Source: CBFFRJ01 sp963530515
Lineage (GTDB): Bacteria; Pseudomonadota; Gammaproteobacteria; Enterobacterales; Enterobacteriaceae
Length of the DNA stretch: 64,000 bases
Direction of reading: 5' to 3'
Assembly: GCA_963530515.1 (NCBI GenBank)
Contig: CAUSEC010000003.1
Span: forward strand, 154,422 to 218,421
Part shown: piece after piece, positions 34,106 through 42,499 of the stretch
Numbering within the stretch: position 1 is the first letter of the stretch
How the letters are laid out: each line of letters begins with the position of its first letter
Made by a program: the position numbers and the translations under genes
Notes under the pieces: model-generated
Told to the model about the DNA's origin: nothing
Seen by the model: the letters and a program-made list of their open reading frames with translations, nothing else
The model's database searches: none

Positions 34106-36181
34106 TCATGCTGCTATTTTGTACCGCCCGCTAACAGCATAACGTGCACCAGTGGCTATAACCGTGGTTCCATCAGCTGATACCAAGCCTACAGAGCTGC
34201 CAGATGTTAGTCCGATCAGCATTTTATTATTGATACCATTAACCTCTCTGCCAATTATGGTTCCGTGGTTAGTTTCCGCTGTTGGTGCCGGAGAATAGCT
34301 AACATTAATGCTCCCCGTCCCTGTTCCTGCGTTCGTGATTGTGAATTCCAGACTTAAATCGGCATATGGGCCATCCAGATGATAAGATGCAGATTGCACT
34401 GCCACACCTGAGAGGGTGCCGCCCTGCGAGGTTATGGTTGGCGTGAACGTTACTGAGTCGGTGTCCCAGATATTGCGTTTTGCAGACGGGGCCAGATAGC
34501 GAGCTGTCAAAATTGTCCCAGCGAACTGGTTAAATCTCAACTGAGTACCGGCAATGGTCGCTCCAGAGCCGTTGTTAAACTCGGCATAACCGTAGTAGGT
34601 GCCTGGTGACGCCTCTGTCAGTATTGTGTTCTCGATAAATTTGTTGCCGATACACTGCTGGTTTGCCAGATCAGTGTACATACCGATAGCACAACCGTTT
34701 GTTCCTGCCCCACCTGCTGCCGTTCCGCGAGTCGCGCAATCTTTTACAGTATTAAACGCCACAACGTTATATTGCGTATTTCCTGCGACCATTAATCCAG
34801 CTGCATACGAGTTAACAAAAGTGTTAGCGATAGCAACGCACATTCTCGATGAATTTGTTGCTCCACCTGATATCGACATCCCGGCGTCTTGACCGTTAAA
34901 TCCTTCCCATTCAGCATGGTTTAGCGCCATCACGCATGAAAAACATTCAGTAAATTGATAAGCTTCGTGAGAGGTATTTTTTGTACTGCATGAAATCAAT
35001 GAACAATGAGATGACAGCCCAAATCCGTAGCCAAATCCGCCAGATGTTCCACCTGAATAACATTCAGAAAAAACTGAATGCGACGACACACCCATTTGCC
35101 CGGAATAGCGTGGGTAACCAGTTGTCCTCATTTTTGTGACAATAACGTTTTCGCAATTTGTTCCATAGAATGCTGCACCAAATGTTTTGTTAACATCTGT
35201 TGTTCCTGTTGACCCAGTTGCATCGCAGGTATAGTTATCAATTCGAAGGTTTTTGCTATTTAGCGTTACAATTGCAGAATCACCACGACCAACAATACGA
35301 ATATTCCTCAGTACGGAGTTGTTTGTTCCTGTAATAGGTAACACTGCCAAATACTGAACCAGGAAAACAGGGTCATCGCAGTCAATTGTAAAGTCACCCA
35401 TCTCAATGCCAGTGTTATTTTGAGCATTTAACAGGATCGACCCATCAGAGTATGACTGCCTGAAAAATTTAATCGTAGTAGCATATTTCCCTCTCCCGAC
35501 AAAACCCTTTAGTGCTGTTGGGAGAGAGAATGGAAGAAACAAGAATGTTCCTGATGGCGCACGAACTGCTTTACCAAGAAGTGCGGCGGCAGCTGTTGCT
35601 CTGTTCATTGTATCTGTGTTTGCAGTCGCTCCAGCCAGGGTGTTTGATGCATCCAGTGTCCTGCCCGGCGCATAGTCTGCCAGATCAATAAATTCCTCTA
35701 ATTTTGACTTTACAGTCCCCGGTTGTTCGCCAAACCCCGCAAATGATACCAGTGAAGAACCCTTTGTGCTTAGATAGCTGGCGAGGTCTTTTCTTAGAAC
35801 ATCAGTTACTTCTACAGGCTGCCAGGCTCCTACCCCTACACCGCCAGTGCTGGCCGGAGTGGAACCGGCTGGGACAACTTTAGGGAGGGTGGCAAGGTTA
35901 TCCCAGCGATACCACAGTCCAGTTGATGTGTCCTGGATAATGTCACCAGCGGCATTGAGCGTTGCGCCTGCCTGAAACGAACCGACCAGATTCCAGCCCA
36001 GATTATAAATTTGCTGCAGGGCCAGAGATTTCAGCCCGTCGATGGTGTAGTGCTCGCCACCAAATCGATCCAGATATGACAGGTTGCGTGACGTAACAAA
36101 CTCATCAATTTTCCCGGCGTTAAATTTCAGGTCTCGTGGAGATTCGCTCGGCACCGCGTTGTGTGTTGGGGTGGTAGTCAT
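34106..36181 (-). CDS. Prophage tailspike protein with beta-helix
   Basis: About 691 residues. The N-terminal 130 residues (FNAGKIDEFVTSRNLSYLDR, then GLWYRWDN and WQPVEV) form the adaptor domain shared by many enterobacterial phage tailspikes. The central part has repeated short Asn/Gly-rich strands (NIRIVGRGDSAIVTLNSKNL, NTFVNSYAAGLMVAGNT) typical of a pectate-lyase-like right-handed beta-helix that binds or cuts surface polysaccharide. A small C-terminal beta domain closes it. An ATG 12 bases upstream is possible but lies in the terminator T-run. The reading frame is intact. Confidence 0.85.
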   Translation of the reverse strand: MTTTPTHNAVPSESPRDLKFNAGKIDEFVTSRNLSYLDRFGGEHYTIDGLKSLALQQIYNLGWNLVGSFQAGATLNAAGDIIQDTSTGLWYRWDNLATLPKVVPAGSTPASTGGVGVGAWQPVEVTDVLRKDLASYLSTKGSSLVSFAGFGEQPGTVKSKLEEFIDLADYAPGRTLDASNTLAGATANTDTMNRATAAAALLGKAVRAPSGTFLFLPFSLPTALKGFVGRGKYATTIKFFRQSYSDGSILLNAQNNTGIEMGDFTIDCDDPVFLVQYLAVLPITGTNNSVLRNIRIVGRGDSAIVTLNSKNLRIDNYTCDATGSTGTTDVNKTFGAAFYGTNCENVIVTKMRTTGYPRYSGQMGVSSHSVFSECYSGGTSGGFGYGFGLSSHCSLISCSTKNTSHEAYQFTECFSCVMALNHAEWEGFNGQDAGMSISGGATNSSRMCVAIANTFVNSYAAGLMVAGNTQYNVVAFNTVKDCATRGTAAGGAGTNGCAIGMYTDLANQQCIGNKFIENTILTEASPGTYYGYAEFNNGSGATIAGTQLRFNQFAGTILTARYLAPSAKRNIWDTDSVTFTPTITSQGGTLSGVAVQSASYHLDGPYADLSLEFTITNAGTGTGSINVSYSPAPTAETNHGTIIGREVNGINNKMLIGLTSGSSVGLVSADGTTVIATGARYAVSGRYKIAA

Positions 36182-36191
36182 GTTTTTTTCC

Positions 36192-36220
36192 ATAAAAAAA
36201 CCCGGCTCAGTGGCCGGGTT
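36192..36220 (-). terminator. Terminator between tail-tip and tailspike genes
   Basis: AACCCGGC/GCCGGGTT stem, 6-base loop, TTTTTTT on the minus strand. It would partly separate tailspike expression from the tail operon, or be read through by phage antitermination. Confidence 0.85.
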
Positions 36221-36239
36221 GTGGGGGATGGGAAGCGTC

Positions 36240-38717
36240 TTATGGATAAATTTGTTCGCTGTATTCCGCGACAGTCAGAGAGACCGTGTTATCAGTGTTC
36301 GGTTTGATTGAATTGACCGTCCAGAGCTGGCTATCCAGTTCCTCGACAGTGGCAATCAGATAGCGCGAGGGCAGTTGAACCGTGTCACCGTTCCAGATAT
36401 TGAGCTGAATGCCGGGAACAGCAGCAGTGAAGCCGTAAGGGGTGTCGCTGCGAGCCGCTGCCGGATAGCGCAAGGTCGGGTTACCCAGGCTGTCGGTCAC
36501 CAGTACATACATCGAACCGGTAAACGTGATCGGCTCGCTGGTATCAAAGTTATTCCCGGAACGGCCAGTGACATAACCCTGCTGCTGGTTGCTGTCGTAG
36601 ATGTCCGGCATCTGGATGACGCTGCCTACCTGAATAATTCCGTCCTCAAAAACTTTTGCGTTCATCTTTGCCCGCGAGTAGATAAGCCGTTTCGTTTCAC
36701 GCAGTGCGCGCTCCCGCGCCTGATACTCGTTACGGAAACCAGCGATCTCCAGCTTGTTTGGGTTCTCCGCTTCCTGCTCTATGATGACGCCGTTCAGCAC
36801 GCGGTAATTGATGTAGGTTTTGTTGTTCGTTGTCGGGTGAACGTAGGAGACCTGCACGCCGTCGTAACCGCCTGGAAGAGTGGCCTCGTATGTGATTTTG
36901 TACTCATCCGTCTTCATGTTGGCCCGGTTGAATACAGCCGCCGGGTAGGCAACTTTCTGATCACGGGTAAAAGTGAGCACGCCGTCGTCCCAGTACGCCA
37001 AGACGGATGCCGCATTACAGATCGCCTGCACGCGGTCACCAAGGGAGTCATTCTCGTCGTCAAACGTGTAATCAAAGTATCCCAGGCGAATATCCGGCAA
37101 GCTTTCAGCGATCGAATACAGCCCGTACAGGTCAATACTGCCGACCGGTTGAGTGCCCATGATGAGCCAGGTGTGCGCCACCGCATCAGCGAATGACCGT
37201 GAGGATCGCAATGTGTACTCAACCGACTGAGTCGTCAGGTTGTAACTGATGGTCTTACGGGTCACCAGGGCGTTGTATTTACGCTCACGGCTGCCCAGCG
37301 CGTTTTCCGTCGCCCTTACCTTTACGCGCACCAGGGTATCAGTCGGATGAACGACATTGGTTCTGACGTTGACCGAATGAACCTCTTCAACCTTCAGGAT
37401 AGAAGCATCACTCGAGTTATCGGTGCGCTGGAAGTTAATGGCATATTTACCAAAACCTCCGATCGGCGTCAGCTTGTCGGTGCGGTAAAATACTTCGCTA
37501 GACGATTTGTGCGGCGTTCCCTGATGATAGGTGAATGTCTGCTGGGTCCCCGGCACCTGGTTGTAGTCATCGTCAATTTTCCAGATCGTGACTTTCCAGT
37601 CTGCAGATTTTTTTCCACCCAGTTGCACCTGAGTGTGCAGCCACAATTGCGCTGACTCGACAGGCGAGAAGAACGGGCCGACCACCAGAGCCTCGTTGTC
37701 GTTGAGGATAAATTTCGCCGTGTTGATGGTGGCAGTGGCCGGAACGTCAGGGGGCCCGGTCAGGTCGCCCATGGTGAATGTGTACCACTGGACCGGGTTA
37801 ATTACCGCGCCGTCGTTAGTCTGCACTGCTGAAATCAGCGTCCCGGAGAAATCGACATCCTCCGTGACGGTACCGGTTGGGGTGCTGTAGGTGACGTTAA
37901 TAGTGAATGTGACAGCATGCGGCAGGACCAGGCCCATGAAATAATCGAATTCGCCCTGCTTCACTATCTTCATCGCTATCTGGCCGCCAGAATACGTGCC
38001 ACTCACAACTGTGTTTGCGGTGGCCGTCTCTATCGGGAAATTGTCAGATTCGTTCTGCCCTGGCACCTCCTGCCCGTCGACGTCGTCGAAGCCGTAACCT
38101 TCGTTGATGGTTGGTATCACCTCGCCCGGCTCGTAAAACTGGAACTCAGCACCCGCCATGCTGCCGAGGCTGGATTCTGAATAACGCACCGACTCATAGG
38201 TGTAACTCCCGATACCGACGCACATCCACTCAGTCACGTATTTCAGACCGCCATCCGTGTCGCTCTGGCGCACGTATTCAAACAGTGATTCCTGAATCAG
38301 ATCCGGGAATGAGCGCACCTGGCCGTAAATGTCGGGTTTGGCCTTGTACACGCGCGCAGTGTTGGTCTGCCCGGTCAGGCTGTTGTTCGGCGAGTCAACG
38401 GTATTGCCACCGGTATTTGCGATTGCAGGTTTCGGAGCCAGAAACGAGAAAACCGAGCTGATCACCTTAAATATGGGGCTGATAATGTCGCCAATAATGC
38501 CCTTTGGCTGGTCGAAAATCTGGATGACGTCCCGCTCGCAAAGTTCGAACGCCAGATCGTCAGCTTCTCCAAGCTGCACGCCATTGCGGACGATCAGCAG
38601 GTCGCGGTGAAAGTTGCCATCATTGGCCGCCAGCCAGTCATAAAAAAGGGTGCCGTCTGGCACCCTGCAACGTTCTTTTGGCGTTCCCGGGAAACGCTGA
38701 ACCTCAATCAACGCCAT
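36240..38717 (-). CDS. Phage tail-tip / host-specificity protein (TipJ, lambda J-like)
   Basis: 825 residues from MALIEVQRFPGTPKERCRV. The N-terminal MoaD-like part, the HDII/HDIII hub region with SFADAVAHTWLIMGTQPVGS and the FRNEYQARERALRETKRLIYSR segment are typical of the central tail hub of siphophages. It is shorter than lambda J (1132), lacking the long fibronectin and receptor-binding tail, which fits a phage that uses a separate tailspike. GTGGAG lies 10 bases before this ATG. Start overlaps the NlpC/P60 gene by 14 bp. Confidence 0.85.
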   Translation of the reverse strand: MALIEVQRFPGTPKERCRVPDGTLFYDWLAANDGNFHRDLLIVRNGVQLGEADDLAFELCERDVIQIFDQPKGIIGDIISPIFKVISSVFSFLAPKPAIANTGGNTVDSPNNSLTGQTNTARVYKAKPDIYGQVRSFPDLIQESLFEYVRQSDTDGGLKYVTEWMCVGIGSYTYESVRYSESSLGSMAGAEFQFYEPGEVIPTINEGYGFDDVDGQEVPGQNESDNFPIETATANTVVSGTYSGGQIAMKIVKQGEFDYFMGLVLPHAVTFTINVTYSTPTGTVTEDVDFSGTLISAVQTNDGAVINPVQWYTFTMGDLTGPPDVPATATINTAKFILNDNEALVVGPFFSPVESAQLWLHTQVQLGGKKSADWKVTIWKIDDDYNQVPGTQQTFTYHQGTPHKSSSEVFYRTDKLTPIGGFGKYAINFQRTDNSSDASILKVEEVHSVNVRTNVVHPTDTLVRVKVRATENALGSRERKYNALVTRKTISYNLTTQSVEYTLRSSRSFADAVAHTWLIMGTQPVGSIDLYGLYSIAESLPDIRLGYFDYTFDDENDSLGDRVQAICNAASVLAYWDDGVLTFTRDQKVAYPAAVFNRANMKTDEYKITYEATLPGGYDGVQVSYVHPTTNNKTYINYRVLNGVIIEQEAENPNKLEIAGFRNEYQARERALRETKRLIYSRAKMNAKVFEDGIIQVGSVIQMPDIYDSNQQQGYVTGRSGNNFDTSEPITFTGSMYVLVTDSLGNPTLRYPAAARSDTPYGFTAAVPGIQLNIWNGDTVQLPSRYLIATVEELDSQLWTVNSIKPNTDNTVSLTVAEYSEQIYP

Positions 38718-39120
38718 AAACGAAATACTCCACTTTTGTAAATGTCCGCTGAATAACCAGCAGCGAGTCCAGGCGCACGCTTCCATTCTCACCGCGCGAG
38801 TGCAAAGCCTGCCGGTTCAGCACCAGGCCAACGTGTGCCGGTTGCGCGCCGCGGTAACCGACGAATATTCCACCCTCGACCGGGTTGTCGACCTGGTGCC
38901 AGAACACGACGTCACCATGGTAGCAGGTGAAGAAGTCCGCCCCGGCTTCGTAGTCCGGCGTCTGATGCAGTTCGATACCAGTGACATGGCGGTAATACAG
39001 GACCACCAGCCCCCAACAGTCGACCGCCTCGAAGGAACACGCCCGGTTAGCCCACGGCACACCGATCACCTTTCGGATAAAATCAGAGGTACTGCAGACC
39101 GGTATATTCCGTAGGGTCAT
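38704..39120 (-). CDS. Phage tail NlpC/P60-type peptidase
   Basis: 138 residues. Catalytic Cys in FEAVDCWGLVVLYYRH, His in PAHVGLVLNRQ, and the strand DVVFWHQ: the NlpC/P60 fold of lambda K-like tail assembly proteins. A strong GGGAGG precedes its ATG inside the end of the DUF1833 gene (38-bp overlap). Confidence 0.85.
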   Translation of the reverse strand: MTLRNIPVCSTSDFIRKVIGVPWANRACSFEAVDCWGLVVLYYRHVTGIELHQTPDYEAGADFFTCYHGDVVFWHQVDNPVEGGIFVGYRGAQPAHVGLVLNRQALHSRGENGSVRLDSLLVIQRTFTKVEYFVYGVD

Positions 39121-39553
39121 AGAGCCTCCCGATATTGTTGTTGAGTGGATTGATCAGCGACAGCGTTACCGATGCTGAGTCGGCGTCGATATCCACCGTT
39201 TTGACGTACAGTTGCCACGATTTTATTGGTACCGACACGTCGCCACTGTCGAAAATCTGCCGCGTGGCCGTAATCGCCGTGAGCCGCGCCGCCCCTTTCC
39301 ACTGCTTCATCAACGCTTTGACATCAGAAGACAGGCGACCGAGTTTCACCGTAGCGTCGATAATTGGCGTGCCGCTCTGCTGGCTCTCTTCTATTTCGAA
39401 GCGTGCTGGCGTGTACGTCTCGCCGCCCAGCGTCTTTGCAAGAAACTGCTTATCAACCAGGCGGACATAGCCGAATGAGGGGTGGTAGAAGGTTATGGTA
39501 TCGAAAAGACCGCGCGTCGGGCGTTGCTGTTTGTACTCCCTAAAGCTCGGCAT
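39083..39553 (-). CDS. DUF1833 phage minor tail protein
   Basis: 156 residues, beginning MPSFREYKQQRPTRGLFDTI. Matches the DUF1833 group found between tape measure/minor tail genes and the NlpC/P60 tail peptidase in enterobacterial phages. Its ATG overlaps the stop of the upstream fragment (TAATG). Precise structural role not known. Confidence 0.72.
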   Translation of the reverse strand: MPSFREYKQQRPTRGLFDTITFYHPSFGYVRLVDKQFLAKTLGGETYTPARFEIEESQQSGTPIIDATVKLGRLSSDVKALMKQWKGAARLTAITATRQIFDSGDVSVPIKSWQLYVKTVDIDADSASVTLSLINPLNNNIGRLYDPTEYTGLQYL

Positions 39554-39705
39554 TAAGGCACCCTCGGAATTGATTCTGGATCTCTGTTGTCAGGATATCC
39601 GGTAACGACAATATCCAGCCATGGCGCCCACGGCGGCGGTAGCTCAACAATGATGTCGTCGAAATCATCGTCAGTATTGAAAAGATGGTTACGCGAGCGT
39701 GATCC
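39553..39705 (-). pseudogene. Truncated C-terminus of an upstream phage tail gene
   Basis: About 50 codons reading NHLFNTDDDFDDIIVELP and ending PDNRDPESIPRVP, then TAA overlapping the DUF1833 ATG. An in-frame TAG at 39706-39708 and the start of integrase homology on the other strand mark the break. Only the gene's end survives. Confidence 0.65.
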
Positions 39706-39892
39706 CTATCAGTCGAGACACACATTCGCGTGCTGGTCACTTTCTGCTGGCGCTAATCCTTCGTTCATCGCCAGTCAAATGGGGCACGAAAATGCCAAAA
39801 TGGTATACACCGTTTATTCGAAGTGGATCGGTGATATGGACAAGGACCAGGTAGGCATTTTGAACCGAAAATTTGCCGGAATGTCCCCATAG
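39700..39892 (+). pseudogene. C-terminal fragment of a tyrosine integrase
   Basis: About 63 codons from DPYQSRHTFACWSLSAG, QMGHENAKMVYTVYSKWI to the stop. Box II Arg (YQSR), the late His (QMGH) and the nucleophilic Tyr (VYSKW) remain; the N-terminal and core-binding domains are gone. The upstream frame (from 39587) is antisense to the tail fragment, so the break is near 39700. Inactive on its own. Confidence 0.82.
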
Positions 39893-39900
39893 TGCCCCCG
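39882..39900. repeat. Two TG(T/C)CCCC repeats, probable integrase arm sites
   Basis: TGTCCCCA at 39882 and TGCCCCCG at 39893, over the end of the integrase fragment and 62-80 bp from the right repeat. Same motif as at 31540-31588. Confidence 0.55.
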
Positions 39901-39961
39901 CCGTTAAGTGATTACCAATTAATATCTTTCATAACAATTAGTTAGGCACGATTAATATAAT

Positions 39962-39982
39962 CAATGCCTATTTTTAAGATAG
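39962..39982. repeat. Attachment site, right copy (attR)
   Basis: Perfect 21-bp copy of 31423-31443. The left flank differs, so the terminator-like hairpin seen at the left copy is not formed here. Confidence 0.85.
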
Positions 39983-40121
39983 CCAGGTAAAAAATCTGTG
40001 TGGCCAGGATGCGCCGTCGCAACAAAAAGATATCTGTGTCACAAAATTATCGCGGGGAGTGGACAGTCATTCCCCTTCTTTTTGAAGGGGATAGTGAAAT
40101 CAGAGGCGGGGATTACTGGTT

Positions 40122-40358
40122 TCAAGCACAGCCCTGAGGCTTAAAGATGCGCGCCGTGGATGCCGGATTATTGACCAGTTTTTCCCGCGCACGACGAGGG
40201 CGGCTGACCAGTTCTCCGCCACAATTGGGGCAACGCATGTCGAGTTTTGTGGCACAATTGCGACAAAACGTACATTCAAAGGAGCAAATCAGCGCATCGG
40301 CACTGTCGCCGGGTAAATCGGTATTACAGCATTCACAGCCCGGTCTTAACTCCAGCAT
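40122..40358 (-). CDS. DUF1272 cysteine-rich protein
   Basis: 78 residues. Nine cysteines, among them CECC, CSFECTFC, RNC and CPNC (MLELRPGCECCNTDLP, then CPNCGGELVSRPRR), suggest a small zinc-ribbon fold; this is the DUF1272 pattern. It starts with ATG after AGGAGC. Lies just outside the right attachment site, before leuE. Function unknown. Confidence 0.75.
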   Translation of the reverse strand: MLELRPGCECCNTDLPGDSADALICSFECTFCRNCATKLDMRCPNCGGELVSRPRRAREKLVNNPASTARIFKPQGCA

Positions 40359-40485
40359 GTAGCGCTCCTCAGGGTTGGCATCAGGTGACGAGTTTGCTGC
40401 TTAGAAATAGCAGCTTTAAAAACCCGCGCAAAGCACTTTCCCTGCATTATCAGTGATATTAATAATGCCCCGGGGCTCAAAACAA

Positions 40486-40510
40486 AAAGGCCCGCCTGAG
40501 CGAGCCTTTT
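40486..40510 (-). terminator. leuE terminator
   Basis: GCTCGC/GCGGGC-type stem within AAAAGGC...GCCTTTT and a T-run on the minus strand. Confidence 0.8.
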
Positions 40511-40528
40511 GTCACTTTTGAACGGGCA

Positions 40529-41167
40529 TCAGGATTGCAGGGTCGCAAGCCTGGCCGCAAAGCCCACAAACAGCAAACCAATCAGGGAATTACCCAGCTT
40601 AGCCAGACGCTTTTTCGTCTTCACCAGCTGCGTCACATAAGATCCAGAGATAATCAAAAAGCTGAAGTAACAGACGCTGATCATCTCCAGCGTCACCCCA
40701 AGGATAAAGAACGACATGCCTGGGTTGGTGTAGTGGATATCAATGAATTGCACAAAGAACGACACATAAAACAGGATTGCTTTGGGGTTGGTCAGGCTCA
40801 GAATCAGCGAACGCCTGAAGATGTCACCTTTCTGAACCTCATGCTCCTCGCTCGCCTGCGCGCGACGAAACAGCGTGCTCCAGAGCATTTTAAGTCCGAG
40901 CCAGAGCAGGTAGAACGCCCCGAGATAACGCACGATATTAAACAGCACGGGCGTGGTTTTGATAAGCGTCGCCACACCGGCATAGGCCAGGAACATCAAA
41001 ATGGCATCGCCAAGAAAGACACCTGCCGCCGCGACATAGCCATTTTTCAGGCCACCGGCAATGCTGGTTTTAAGGACAAAAAAGGTATTGGGTCCTGGAA
41101 CCAAAATAATGAAAATGGCACCGATAAAATAGGACCAGAAGCTAATCACACCATATTCGGCAAACAC
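40529..41167 (-). CDS. leuE: LysE-family leucine exporter LeuE
   Basis: 212 residues, equal to E. coli LeuE (YeaS), starting MFAEYGVISFWSYFIGAIFI. Six hydrophobic segments, the family motif VPGPNTFFVLK and SLTNPKAILFYVSFFVQF. Exports leucine and other hydrophobic amino acids. E. coli leuE lies elsewhere, so the location differs. Own promoter and terminator. Confidence 0.92.
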   Translation of the reverse strand: MFAEYGVISFWSYFIGAIFIILVPGPNTFFVLKTSIAGGLKNGYVAAAGVFLGDAILMFLAYAGVATLIKTTPVLFNIVRYLGAFYLLWLGLKMLWSTLFRRAQASEEHEVQKGDIFRRSLILSLTNPKAILFYVSFFVQFIDIHYTNPGMSFFILGVTLEMISVCYFSFLIISGSYVTQLVKTKKRLAKLGNSLIGLLFVGFAARLATLQS

Positions 41168-41231
41168 ATTTCCTCCTTGAGATACCTTTAGGGTCTTAAC
41201 TGGGCGCCTATGCTACATAAAGCCCGGGAAT

Positions 41232-41255
41232 AAAAAAAGCCCGCCGCAGCGAGCT
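41232..41255 (-). terminator. zinT terminator
   Basis: GCTCGC/GCGGGC stem with TGCG loop and TTTTTTT on the minus strand. Confidence 0.85.
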
Positions 41256-41279
41256 TCATCTGAATCCAGAGTGAGCCTG

Positions 41280-41930
41280 TTAGTGATGCAACATCTCGTC
41301 GACCACTTCTTCTTTTTTCAACTGGTAAGGATAGTACGTCGGCCAGTTATCCATCTCTTCAAGCAGTGCAGCCTGAGAGGTGCTCCCCATGAAGATATGG
41401 TAGTGCGCTGATTTGCGCGGCCCGATGGTGTGATCGCTAAACTGCACAAATTTCGGTGCCTTACTGCTGGCATCCTTACATTCGAACAGGTAACGCACGC
41501 CTTTCTTGCCCGACACGTAGGTCAGAATTTTGTAACCGGCGTAATCGTATTTACAGCTGCTGACGTTATCACCCACGTGAAACTCCATCACGCCATTCTC
41601 GATGCCGATGGTGTCCACATCCGTGGCATAGCCTTTGCGGTAATAGGCTTTGATCTCATCAAAAGATTTGCTTTTGTCTTTTTCAGCTTTCTTTTTAAAT
41701 ACCGGATCGAGATCGCCGCTTTCAAGGTAAGGTGCCACTGACTGCCACACCCCCTCCCAGTCGGACAGGCTTCTGTCTTTTACATCTTTGTCATCAAATT
41801 CTCCGTTCGCCGCCTTCTGCTCTTTCTCGGTCAAAGGCGCACCGTGCGAATGATGTGCATGAGAAAGTGCCTGGCCGCTGACCAGAATCGTACCCAGAGC
41901 TACTGCTAATTTTGCAAAATGACGTACCAA
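41280..41930 (-). CDS. zinT: Periplasmic zinc-binding protein ZinT
   Basis: Binds zinc (and cadmium) in the periplasm and helps ZnuA in zinc uptake. 216 residues from a TTG start (read MVRHFAKLAVALGTILVSG), exactly E. coli length, with AGAGGG 7 bases upstream. An ATG at 41948 is in frame but follows the Zur box by only 15 bases with no ribosome site. Signal peptide 1-22, then the His-rich HAHHSHG and the lipocalin-like domain with the zinc His in SAHYHIF. Convergent with nothing; opposite to the small gene at 42109. Confidence 0.93.
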   Translation of the reverse strand: MVRHFAKLAVALGTILVSGQALSHAHHSHGAPLTEKEQKAANGEFDDKDVKDRSLSDWEGVWQSVAPYLESGDLDPVFKKKAEKDKSKSFDEIKAYYRKGYATDVDTIGIENGVMEFHVGDNVSSCKYDYAGYKILTYVSGKKGVRYLFECKDASSKAPKFVQFSDHTIGPRKSAHYHIFMGSTSQAALLEEMDNWPTYYPYQLKKEEVVDEMLHH

Positions 41931-41963
41931 AATATGACCCTCTTTCATATTAATGAGTTGCGA

Positions 41964-41980
41964 ATGTTATATTATAACAT
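41964..41980. promoter_or_regulatory. Zur operator of zinT
   Basis: ATGTTATATTATAACAT, a perfect 17-bp palindrome matching the Zur box core TGTTATANTATAACA. The -10 sequence (TATAAT) of the zinT promoter lies within it. Confidence 0.9.
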
Positions 41981-42108
41981 AACCCATATCAATAGACTGA
42001 ACGGGGCAATTTATAGCCGTGATGAATGTAGTGGAAATTTCGCGATGGCCTGCTATAAACAGGTGGTTACGTTTTAACCATTTCAGCGCTTATGATGAGG
42101 TCATTTTC

Positions 42109-42318
42109 ATGTCTATTGTTAAAGCACACAGCTTGAGTCAGGCGTATCAGATGTTAAATTCCGGCAAGCAGAAGGAAGTTGAACTGGCGTTTGACGTTGA
42201 TGCCGATACGTTTTTTCAGCTTTCCGCAGAATATTGCGATGGCGGGGCAAAGATAAGCCGTCACGATAATCACTTCGTCATTAAGCTCAAAAGCATGGCC
42301 ATTCCTGCCCTCGACTGA
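42109..42318 (+). CDS. Small conserved protein, YdiZ-like (function unknown)
   Basis: 69 residues, MSIVKAHSLSQAYQMLNSGK onward, with GAGGT 9 bases before the ATG; the longer frame from 42019 lacks a ribosome site. Amphipathic helix then an alternating beta region (VELAFDVDADTFFQLS, ISRHDNHFVIKL). Recalls E. coli YdiZ, but the match is from memory and low confidence. Divergent from zinT. Confidence 0.6.
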   Translation: MSIVKAHSLSQAYQMLNSGKQKEVELAFDVDADTFFQLSAEYCDGGAKISRHDNHFVIKLKSMAIPALD

Positions 42319-42499
42319 GGTCACGGCGTCACAGAAAACACCACGCGGCTGGGTTTTCTGATATTCATTTTTAACAATGTGTGCGCTTGTCACACAGGCG
42401 TTATATTTCTCGCGTTTAATACCCCTGCGCCATACGACGGACTCTCATACCCGGTGAGTCGTCTTTAAACGTTGTTACCCTTTTGATGATGATAGCAAT

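Larger units (their letters stand above)
31423..39982. mobile_element. Collapsed prophage remnant (about 8.6 kb)
   Basis: Bounded by a perfect 21-bp direct repeat at 31423-31443 and 39962-39982. Contents on the minus strand: tail fragment, DUF1833 protein, NlpC/P60 tail peptidase, tail-tip protein, tailspike, AT-rich membrane protein, and a short ORF end. On the plus strand: the C-terminal part of an integrase. The regulatory, replication, lysis and head genes are deleted; the deletion joins the integrase to a tail gene near 39700. Confidence 0.88.

Noticed and set aside
36375..37196. 273-residue open frame antisense to the tail-tip gene
   Set aside because: Shadow of the phage gene; no ribosome site or recognisable domain.
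39587..39700. N-terminal half of the 101-residue plus-strand frame as integrase
   Set aside because: It is antisense to the tail-gene fragment and lacks integrase motifs; only the part after about 39700 is homologous.
42019..42108. N-terminal extension of the small gene at 42109
   Set aside because: No ribosome site at 42019; GAGGT before 42109 gives the better start.
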